The translations under genes and the position numbers were made by a program. The notes beneath the pieces are model-generated. The model was not told where the DNA came from. It was given only the letters and a program-made list of their open reading frames with translations, and did not search any database. Of a stretch of DNA of 37,040 nucleotides, positions 31,301 to 37,040 are shown piece by piece. How positions within the stretch are numbered: position 1 is the stretch's first letter; every line of letters starts with the position of its first letter. This DNA is from DATDRS01 sp035291605 (lineage in GTDB: Bacteria > Chloroflexota > Anaerolineae > Anaerolineales > UBA6663), in contig DATDRS010000511.1 of the NCBI GenBank assembly GCA_035291605.1, positions 1 through 37,040 of the forward strand. Direction: 5' to 3'.

Positions 31301-31857
31301 ATCAAGAAAGTCACCGGGCCGGTGATGAGGTCGGCGTAGGCAACGGCTGGAACGAAGACAGGAAAGATCAGCAACCCGCCGATGTCGGCCGCAATGAGCA
31401 ACGCCAGGAAGGGAGGCGTGAGAAACAGGCTGCCAATTAGGAGAGGCACGACCAGATAATCCAAGAAGCCTGGCGCAAGGTCGTTGCCTGAAGAGAAGAC
31501 GCTCACAAAAACGGCGACCGAGGAAATGACGACGCTGATGGCCGCCCCCCAGTGATAGCGTCTTGTCCGGCTCAGGCCGTAGGCCGCCATCAAAAAAATG
31601 AGCGCAACAACCGTTGAGCGGTAACCGGTATACTCCGGGCCTGATATGGCAATAGTCGCGGCTTCCATCACTGCGCCCAGAGGAATAATGACCACAAGGC
31701 AGGCGGCGAGCAGTTGTGCTTGCTGTCGGTGGGCCCGTTCGGCGAGTGAGGCTGTCGGTTCGGTCAGCCATTGCCACATGAGGCGGGCGTTGACTGACGG
31801 GCGGGCAGGGTCCGGGATAGGCGGAGGTTGTTCGGGGGGCAGGTCGCTCATAGTCAT
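28315..31857 (-). CDS. Six-TM PAS-PAS-GAF-GAF-GAF-HD-GYP signalling protein
   Basis: 1180 residues. Six probable membrane helices between about 48 and 198 form an N-terminal sensor of the MASE type. PAS domain 1 at about 213-330 (VIDNMPNFIYAKD...GIGHDITDRK) and PAS 2 at 340-465 (WYRMIHPDDRARV) follow. Three GAF domains lie at about 485-630, 650-815 and 835-985. The HD-GYP phosphodiesterase occupies 1002-1180, with LLHDIGKMGVPDGILLKPGKL (His1051-Asp1052), HHEKWDGTGYPRGL and AVVDVWDALCSDRPYR. All catalytic motifs are intact, so it probably degrades cyclic di-GMP in response to membrane, redox or small-ligand signals. The start is ATG 31857 or 31851. It lies downstream of uvrB on the same strand. 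Confidence 0.93.
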   Translation of the reverse strand: MTMSDLPPEQPPPIPDPARPSVNARLMWQWLTEPTASLAERAHRQQAQLLAACLVVIIPLGAVMEAATIAISGPEYTGYRSTVVALIFLMAAYGLSRTRRYHWGAAISVVISSVAVFVSVFSSGNDLAPGFLDYLVVPLLIGSLFLTPPFLALLIAADIGGLLIFPVFVPAVAYADLITGPVTFLILTSALFLVISWFRNRLEQDRRAELAAERKLLRTVIDNMPNFIYAKDAQSRFILNNLANAHAIGAASPEEVVGKTDFDFYPRELAAQYHADDQQVTQTGQPLINQEEQALDLAGNTRWVLTTKVPLRDEAGKVVGLVGIGHDITDRKQREAQLRESEIKYRTLVEQLPAITYLDAVDPTSPTGFVNLYVSPQFERLLGYSTAEYQADLSLWYRMIHPDDRARVVAEDSSHFATGRASTQEYRLIARDGRVLWWRDECVQRQEEASQRLLTQGILFDITELKQRQGELQVMVTVATSLRTALTRAELAPIILDQALDLLKVEGAALGMRDSLSGETLVELARGSWERHTGLRLPPGEGVVGEVIATGQPYLSDDVREDPRLPQAEIFTDLHTAACVPLITHEQVIGALVVGRGRGNTSALYSGLSQADLRLLTALADMAANALHRAALHEQTRRRAEQLATINAIGQALSETLELPQIYDRLARAIFRLLPDISTLFVALFDPDRSLLTAAYGEHDGERVPVSNLPPIPLEPPGRGTQSEAVHTRRPIMIADLQAHLESVQTNVAVGARQPGEPEERRVQSGLYVPMLAKDRVVGVVQVQSYTLNRFRPEDAELLGALANIAAIAIENAQLFGDAHRRLNQVESLREIDRAISNSTSLHLTINVILEEVVAQLEVDACSILLMKPITQALEYAHGRGFRTSALQHTRLRVGEGHAGRAAFERRTLQVPDLSQSQDFARSPLLSREGFIAYVGVPLIAKGQVKGVLEIFHRAPLHANEEWLNFLETLAGQAAIAIDNAELFDSLQRSNAELTLAYDATIEGWSRALDLRDKETEGHTQRVTEMTMRLARAMGLGEADLVHIRRGALLHDIGKMGVPDGILLKPGKLTDEEWEIMRKHPTYAYEMLLSITYLRPALDIPYCHHEKWDGTGYPRGLKREAIPLAARLFAVVDVWDALCSDRPYRPGWPAEKVREHIRSLAGTHFDPHIVEAFLRILDNP

Positions 31858-31923
31858 CGTCTTTCTGTCTCTCGCAATCGGGATGGGAGGGCAGGTCGGC
31901 GAGAGCTGGCTTCGCCCCTACTC

Positions 31924-31962
31924 GGCTCATGGACTATCCTGGGACTGCAGAAATACCTCGAC
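31924..31962 (-). pseudogene. Remnant of a second HD-GYP gene end
   Basis: About 29 of 39 bases match the last codons of the HD-GYP gene (28312-28350). Translated on the minus strand it reads VEVFLQSQDSP-stop against VEAFLRILDNP-stop in the intact gene. Only these codons remain, between the uvrB stop and the HD-GYP start. It suggests that a paralogous copy was deleted or that the gene end was duplicated. Confidence 0.5.
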
Positions 31963-31987
31963 CCTTCTGACTTCCAACCTCCAGTTT

Positions 31988-34081
31988 CTAATCCCCCTTT
32001 TGTCTTCCGCCTCCCGCCTCCTGCTCCTCTAACTCCGCCAGCTTCTGCGCCTTCCGCCAGGCGGGGATTTTGTCGTCCTTGTCCACCAGCGCCTGGCGCA
32101 GTTCGAAGATCTGGTCGCGCAGGAGCGCGGCCTTCTCGAACTCCAACTGCTGCGCGGCCTGTTTCATCTGCTTTTCGAGTTCTTTGATCAGCCGGGCCAG
32201 CTCGTCTTTGGGCAGTTGGGCCGGAGTCGTGGCATGGTACTCGCCCCGTTCCTCGGCCATCACACGCAGGCGGGCGGTGAGGTCGCGCACCGATTTGACG
32301 ATGCCCGCCGGAATGATGTGGTGCTCCTCGTTGTACGCGGTCTGAATCTCGCGGCGGCGGTTGGTCTCGTCCAACGCCTTCCGCATCGAGTCGGTGATCT
32401 TATCGGCGTACATCAGCACGCGGCCGTTCACGTGCCGGGCGGCGCGGCCAATCGTCTGGATGAGCGACCGCTCGGAGCGCAGGAAGCCCTCCTTGTCCGC
32501 GTCGAGGATGGCGACGAGCGAGACTTCGGGCAGGTCGAGGCCTTCGCGCAGGAGGTTGATGCCCACGACCACGTCGTACACCCCGAGGCGCAGGTCGCGC
32601 AGAATCTCGACGCGCTCGATGGTTTCCACCTCCGAGTGCAGATAATGAACCTTGATGCCGAGCTCCATCAGATAATCCGCGAGGTCTTCGGCCATGCGCT
32701 TGGTCAGGGTGGTGACCAGCACGCGCTCGCCGCGCTCCACGCGCCGGCGGATTTCGCCCACCAGGTCGTCAATCTGTCCCGCCGTCGGACGCATTTCGAT
32801 CTCCGGGTCCACCAGGCCCGTTGGGCGGATGATCTGCTGCACCACCCCGTTCGGGCCGCGAGACCCGGCCCGGGCCGCGCGCTCCATCTCGTACGGGCCG
32901 GGCGTCGCGGAGGTGTAGATGATCTGCCCGGCGCGCTCCTCAAACTCTTCAAAACTCAGCGGGCGGTTGTCGAGGGCCGAGGGCAGGCGGAAGCCGTACT
33001 TGACCAGTTCTTCCTTGCGCGAGCGGTCGCCGCCGAACATGCCGCCGATCTGCGGCACGGTCATGTGCGATTCGTCGAGGACGAGCAGGTAGTCGGGCGG
33101 GAAATAATCTACGAGCGTCCACGGGGGCGAGCCGGGCGCGCGGCGGTCGAGGTGGCGCGAGTAGTTCTCGATGCCGGAGCAGTAGCCGACCTCGCGCAGC
33201 ATTTCGAGGTCGTACTTGGTGCGCTGTTCGATGCGCTGGGCTTCGAGCAGGAGGTTGTTCGCCTTGAAGTAGGCGACGCGCTCGGCGAGTTCCTTCTCGA
33301 TATCCGTGATCGCCGCCTGGAGTTTCTCGGCGTCGGTGATGAAGTGGCGGGCGGGGTAGAAGTCCACCGCCTCGCGCTCCCGCAGGATCTCGCCCGTGAG
33401 CGCGTTGAACTCGACGATGCGCTCGACCTCGTCCCCGAAGAAGGCGACGCGGTAGCCGATCTCCGCGTGCGGCGGCATCACTTCGAGCGTGTCCCCGCGG
33501 ACGCGGAACGCGCCGGGCTTGAGCTCGACGTCGTTGCGCTCGTAGTGGATTTCCACCAGTTGCCGCAGCAGGGCGTTGCGCCGCACCTGCTCGCCGGCTT
33601 TGAGATTGATGACGACCTTGCCGAACGCCTCCGGCGAGCCGAGGCCGTAAATGCACGAGACGGAGGCCACGATGAGCGCATCCCGGCGGCTCATGAGCGC
33701 GACGGTCGCCGCGAGCCGCAGGCGCTCGATTTCTTCGTTGATGTCGGTCTCTTTCTCGATATATAAGTCGTGCCGCGCCACGTAGGCTTCGGGCTGGTAG
33801 TAGTCGTAGTAGGAGACGAAATACTCGACCGCGTTTTCGGGGAAGAATTCTTTGAACTCAGCATAAAGTTGAGCGGCGAGCGTCTTGTTGTGCGCCATCA
33901 CCAGCGTGGGCTTTTGCACTTGCGCGACGACATTGGCGATGGTGAAGGTCTTGCCCGTTCCCGTCGCGCCCAGCAACACTTGATGCTTGTCGCCGCGCTT
34001 CAGCCCGGCCACCAGTTCCTCAATGGCCTGCGGCTGGTCGCCGGTTGGCTTGAAATCAGAGTAGAGTTTGAAGGGGGACAT
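31988..34081 (-). CDS. uvrB: Excinuclease ABC subunit B
   Basis: 697 residues. Walker A GATGTGKTFT (38-47), the beta-hairpin YYDYYQPEAYV that clamps DNA, Walker B-like LLVLDESHMTVPQIGGM, helicase motifs TSATPGPYE, TLTKRMAEDLADYL and QTIGRAARHVNGRVLMYAD, and a C-terminal UVR motif (LEFEKAALLRDQIFELR) that contacts UvrC. It verifies lesions in nucleotide excision repair with UvrA and UvrC, neither of which is in the window. The start ATG at 34081 gives the usual N-terminus MSPFKLYSDFKPTGDQPQAI. An extended -10 with a partial LexA-like site lies upstream. Divergent from the MalT-like gene. Confidence 0.98.
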   Translation of the reverse strand: MSPFKLYSDFKPTGDQPQAIEELVAGLKRGDKHQVLLGATGTGKTFTIANVVAQVQKPTLVMAHNKTLAAQLYAEFKEFFPENAVEYFVSYYDYYQPEAYVARHDLYIEKETDINEEIERLRLAATVALMSRRDALIVASVSCIYGLGSPEAFGKVVINLKAGEQVRRNALLRQLVEIHYERNDVELKPGAFRVRGDTLEVMPPHAEIGYRVAFFGDEVERIVEFNALTGEILREREAVDFYPARHFITDAEKLQAAITDIEKELAERVAYFKANNLLLEAQRIEQRTKYDLEMLREVGYCSGIENYSRHLDRRAPGSPPWTLVDYFPPDYLLVLDESHMTVPQIGGMFGGDRSRKEELVKYGFRLPSALDNRPLSFEEFEERAGQIIYTSATPGPYEMERAARAGSRGPNGVVQQIIRPTGLVDPEIEMRPTAGQIDDLVGEIRRRVERGERVLVTTLTKRMAEDLADYLMELGIKVHYLHSEVETIERVEILRDLRLGVYDVVVGINLLREGLDLPEVSLVAILDADKEGFLRSERSLIQTIGRAARHVNGRVLMYADKITDSMRKALDETNRRREIQTAYNEEHHIIPAGIVKSVRDLTARLRVMAEERGEYHATTPAQLPKDELARLIKELEKQMKQAAQQLEFEKAALLRDQIFELRQALVDKDDKIPAWRKAQKLAELEEQEAGGGRQKGD

Positions 34082-34114
34082 AGAAGCTCAACACAGACAG
34101 GGATCAGCGGCTCA

Positions 34115-34136
34115 ATTTTAGCACAAATGTACGTTC
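34115..34136 (-). promoter_or_regulatory. uvrB promoter with partial LexA-like site
   Basis: An extended -10, TGCTAAAAT, lies on the minus strand (34123-34115). Immediately upstream is GAACGTACATTT (34136-34125), which matches one half of the Gram-positive LexA consensus GAAC-N4-GTTC fully but the other only at two positions. No -35 is convincing. Confidence 0.4.
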
Positions 34137-34174
34137 TTTTTGGGGGGGGCGAGAACGGGCGCAACGATGCGGGA

Positions 34175-34204
34175 TTGGCATGACTTGGAAAGTGGGAGTA
34201 CACT
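34175..34204 (+). promoter_or_regulatory. Promoter of the MalT-like regulator gene
   Basis: TTGGCA (34175-34180), an 18-base spacer, TACACT (34199-34204). Predicted start near 34211, about 19 bases before the ATG. A T5G8 run at 34137-34149 lies just upstream and could be a length-variable tract. Confidence 0.5.
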
Positions 34205-34229
34205 CATCAGCAATTGGACCTGACACGGC

Positions 34230-37040
34230 ATGACAGTAAGCACGAACATCGGACACATGGCTATTCCACAACCCGGTCGTCCGGCCAAGTTTTCGATTCC
34301 TGCGCGCCCGGCCGATCTTTTGCGGCGGCCGCGCCTGCTCAACTTTCTCCACGAAAATATCCAGCGCAAACTCGTCCTGGTCTCGGCCGCGGCGGGCTAC
34401 GGCAAGACGACGTTGATCGTGGATTTCGCCCACGACACCGAATACCCCGTGGCCTGGCTCCATCTCGACGAGACCGACCGCGATCTGAGCGTGCTCGTCG
34501 CCGACCTCGTCGCGGCTCTGCAACACACTTTCCCGACCTTCCCCTCCGGCCTCCTGGCGCTGGCGGCGCAGCCCGGCGCCAGCGCCGAGGAATTGGCGTT
34601 CGCGCTGAATCGCGCCGTGGAGTCGGCGGTGGACGAGTACTTCGTGCTCAGCCTCGACGACTTTCATCTGATTGACGATGCGGCGCCTATCATCCGCTTT
34701 TTCGACGTCTTGTTGGTGGATGTGCCGGAACAAATGCACCTCCTGATGGCGGGGCGCGCCCTTCCCACGCTGGACTGGATCCGGTTAGCGGCGCGCCAGG
34801 AGGTCGCCGGACTGAGTGAGGAGCATCTACGCTTCACGCCGGCCGAAGTGCAGGACCTCCTGCAGTTACGCAACCGGGTTACCCTCCCGGACCGGGAAGC
34901 CGAGGACATGGTGGCCGGGACGGAAGGGTGGATCACCGGCATCCTCTTGACCACGCATTTTATGTGGCAGGGTTTGATGGCCAGCCTGATCCAGGCGCGT
35001 CAATCCGGCCCGCCCCTCTACAACTATCTGATTGAAGAGATTCTGGCGCAACAGCCGGGGACGCTCCGGCAGTTTCTGCTCGAGTCGGCCGTGTTACCTG
35101 AGATGGAAGCGGCCGTCTGCAACCGGGTGCTGGGAAGATCGGACAGCGCAGACATGTTGCGCCAGGCCGAGGCGCGGCGCTTGTTTATCGGCGTCGTCGG
35201 CGACGAATTTCGCACCTATCAATATCACCATCTCTTCCGCGATTTTCTCCTCGCCCGATTGCGCGAGGACGACCCGGAACGATTGCAGACGCTGCAAACC
35301 CGCGCCGCCGAGTGGTACGCCGCGAATGGCATGACCGAGGCGGCGGTCACGTTCTTCATCCAGGCGGGTCATTTGGGCCGCGCCGCCGTTTTGATCGAAG
35401 AGCATGCCCCGTCCATGTATATGGCCGGGCGCAGCGCGACGCTGCGCCGCTGGGCCGAGCAGTTAAGTTCCATTGCGCTCAAAACGCCGCGACTTTATTT
35501 GAATCTTGCCAAAGGGGATATTGACACCGGGGATTTGTCGGGGGCGGAGGCCGAGTTAGATCAAGCCGCCGCCGGTTTTGCGCAGAACCCGGAAGATCAT
35601 GCCGGCCGGCTCGAACTCGATCTGCAACGCAGCATGTTCCTCTATCGGCGCGGCCAGTTTGAGCCAGCGCTGACCATCGCCCAGTCCGCCGCGGGTGAGG
35701 CGCGCGCGCTGGGCCAGACGGCCTTCGAGGCCGCAGCGTTGCGCTATAGCGGCCAGTGCCAGGTGGCGCTGAAGCGGCTCCCCGCTGCGGAAGCATCGGT
35801 TCGTCAGGCCGAGGCGCTGCTGCGCGCGATCCATTCGCGCTATGACCGCGCCGCGAACCTGGATGACTTGGCTAATATCCTCAGCCTGCGCGGGGACACG
35901 GCTCAAGCCGCCCGGGTGCGGCAGGAATCCCTGGCGCTGTGGCGCGAGTTGGCAACGCCCGGCACGCTGGCGATGGCGCTCAATAATGTGGGTTGGGATT
36001 TGCACCTGTTGGGCCAGTACGAGGCAGCCCTGGCGACGTATCGCGAGGCGCTGGAGTGGGCGCACCGGGCCGGGCATGGACGCGCGGAGGCCACCATCCT
36101 CATCGGGCAGGCGGATTTATCCGCCGACCTTGGCGACCTGACGCGCGCCGCCGAACTCTATCGTCAGGCCATGCCGAAGGTCGAGCGTTTTGCGGACTGG
36201 GGGTTAATGGCCTACCTCTATCGCGCGTTGGCCCGTCTCGACCGTTGGAGCATGAACTTCGTGGGGGCCCTCGAATGGCTGCGCCGGGCGGCCCTGGTCG
36301 CCGGGAAAGCGCAAACCGTGTCGGCGCTGTCCAACCTGGACGGCCTGCGCGGCATCGTCTTGGTCGAGATGGGGCGCAGGGTGGAAGGCGGAGAGGTCCT
36401 CAATCAAGTGTGCGCCGATCTCGAACGGTCGGGGATGCTCGTTGATCTCGCCCAGACGCTGCTCTGGCGCGCCTGCGCTGAATTCCGGGGCGGCGAGGTC
36501 GAAGCGGCTGGCGAGACGTTAACGCGCGCTTTGGCCGTGGCTGAGGAGATCGGCTATGATCAAATGCTGTTGAGCGAAGTACGGTCGGTCCGGGATTTGC
36601 TCGAAGCCCATCGCGCTCACCCCAATGTGGGTCCCCGTGTGGCGGCGCTCTTGACGCGCGCCGAGGCCAACTGGACGCGGCATCTGGCAGATCAGCCGAC
36701 TGCGCGCGCGCCTGAGCCAGCCCCAGCGACGCTGGAGGCGCACGCCCTGGGACATAGCCGCCTCCTGAAAGACGGAAAAGAAATTTCTCGCGCCGAGTGG
36801 GAAACCCAGCGGGCCAGAGAGTTGTTCTTTTTCCTTGTGGATCGCGCGCCCATCGCCCGTGACCAAGTGTTGGAACGATTCTGGTCAGATAAGCCAGCTG
36901 CCCGCGCCTTAGCCAATCTGCATCAGACGCTCTATCGGCTGCGCCGTGTTCTGGGGGATGAGGTGGTGATTTTGCAGGGGCAGGAATGCCGTTTGGCGCC
37001 GGGTCTCAGCCTGGATTACGACGTGGCGCGGTTTGAGGCG
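34230..37040 (+). CDS. MalT-like STAND regulator with TPR region and BTAD-type DNA-binding domain (3' truncated)
   Basis: 937 codons are open to the window's last base, so the gene continues beyond. The STAND NTPase has Walker A SAAAGYGKTTL (about 52-62) and Walker B FVLSLDDFHL (about 138-147). A helix-rich arm carries YQYHHLFRDFLLARL, typical of MalT relatives. TPR-like repeats span about 380-820 (NNVGWDLHLLGQYEAALATYREAL). From about 838 a winged-helix of the OmpR/BTAD-associated type begins (RAELFFFLV, then ALANLHQTLYRLRRVLGD). It probably senses an inducer via the TPR solenoid and activates transcription in an ATP-dependent way. The ATG at 34230 follows a promoter by about 25 bases; ATG 34257 is an alternative. 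No Shine-Dalgarno is seen. Confidence 0.88.
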   Translation, partial: MTVSTNIGHMAIPQPGRPAKFSIPARPADLLRRPRLLNFLHENIQRKLVLVSAAAGYGKTTLIVDFAHDTEYPVAWLHLDETDRDLSVLVADLVAALQHTFPTFPSGLLALAAQPGASAEELAFALNRAVESAVDEYFVLSLDDFHLIDDAAPIIRFFDVLLVDVPEQMHLLMAGRALPTLDWIRLAARQEVAGLSEEHLRFTPAEVQDLLQLRNRVTLPDREAEDMVAGTEGWITGILLTTHFMWQGLMASLIQARQSGPPLYNYLIEEILAQQPGTLRQFLLESAVLPEMEAAVCNRVLGRSDSADMLRQAEARRLFIGVVGDEFRTYQYHHLFRDFLLARLREDDPERLQTLQTRAAEWYAANGMTEAAVTFFIQAGHLGRAAVLIEEHAPSMYMAGRSATLRRWAEQLSSIALKTPRLYLNLAKGDIDTGDLSGAEAELDQAAAGFAQNPEDHAGRLELDLQRSMFLYRRGQFEPALTIAQSAAGEARALGQTAFEAAALRYSGQCQVALKRLPAAEASVRQAEALLRAIHSRYDRAANLDDLANILSLRGDTAQAARVRQESLALWRELATPGTLAMALNNVGWDLHLLGQYEAALATYREALEWAHRAGHGRAEATILIGQADLSADLGDLTRAAELYRQAMPKVERFADWGLMAYLYRALARLDRWSMNFVGALEWLRRAALVAGKAQTVSALSNLDGLRGIVLVEMGRRVEGGEVLNQVCADLERSGMLVDLAQTLLWRACAEFRGGEVEAAGETLTRALAVAEEIGYDQMLLSEVRSVRDLLEAHRAHPNVGPRVAALLTRAEANWTRHLADQPTARAPEPAPATLEAHALGHSRLLKDGKEISRAEWETQRARELFFFLVDRAPIARDQVLERFWSDKPAARALANLHQTLYRLRRVLGDEVVILQGQECRLAPGLSLDYDVARFEA

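Noticed and set aside
32216..33766. 516-codon frame antisense to uvrB, and similar long frames antisense to ffh, the HD-GYP sensor, manC and the CBS-domain synthase
   Set aside because: Each overlaps a gene with clear conserved motifs over its whole length; they arise from high GC and codon bias.

Overview
The window looks like chromosomal DNA of a GC-rich bacterium, most probably a member of the Chloroflexota (Anaerolineae-like). The lineage is inferred from family-level cues: a topoisomerase I with a DUF5679-type zinc ribbon at its N-terminus, a large nSTAND1-WD40 protein, a MalT-like STAND regulator with a C-terminal BTAD-type domain, a LysM/glycoside-hydrolase-like secreted protein, DUF2085, tandem DHH phosphoesterases, and intergenic palindromic repeats. 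No rRNA, tRNA, CRISPR array, phage genes or intact transposon was seen. Coding density is high on both strands, and high GC produces many long antisense reading frames that are not genes.

Layout. 1-1307 (+): end of a membrane-anchored TlpA-type thioredoxin and a DUF2085 membrane protein. 1327-2077 (-): MNT nucleotidyltransferase/HEPN pair with a promoter that predicts a leaderless message. 2136-6656 (-): CBS-domain cysteine/cystathionine synthase, ParB/Srx-fold protein resembling free-serine kinases, DinB-like protein and YtcJ-like amidohydrolase. 6905-8530 (+): secreted triple-LysM protein with a clan GH-A-like domain. 8531-8950: decayed GxxExxY gene between inverted repeats. 8951-12739 (-): nSTAND1 ATPase with fourteen WD40 repeats. 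12901-13887 (-): LytR-CpsA-Psr protein. 14024-17125 (+): translation and protein-targeting block ffh-rpsP-khpA-GNAT-rimM. 17262-22077 (+): possible 31-residue leader ORF, dprA, mannose-1-phosphate guanylyltransferase, topA. 22245-23279 (+): unknown two-TM protein, which shares a strong bidirectional terminator with greA on the other strand. 23377-25073 (-): greA and dgt. 25179-25981 (+): Tpx-type peroxiredoxin with a basic tail and a 53-residue membrane peptide. 26192-28215 (-): two tandem DHH/DHHA1 phosphoesterases with repeats on both sides of one copy. 28315-31857 (-): six-TM PAS-PAS-GAF-GAF-GAF-HD-GYP sensor. 31988-34081 (-): uvrB. 34230-37040 (+): MalT-like STAND/TPR regulator running off the end.

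How the genes may work together. The most suggestive neighbourhood is the CBS-domain synthase followed by the serine-kinase-like protein. Together they could form an O-phosphoserine route to cysteine or a related beta-substituted alanine; this is inference. The ffh-rimM block serves ribosome assembly and membrane targeting. dprA, topA, uvrB and dgt serve DNA uptake, topology, repair and nucleotide-pool control. dgt and tpx appear to be driven by back-to-back promoters that share one -35 element. Promoter and terminator calls are visual matches to sigma-70-like hexamers and stem-loops and have not been tested computationally.
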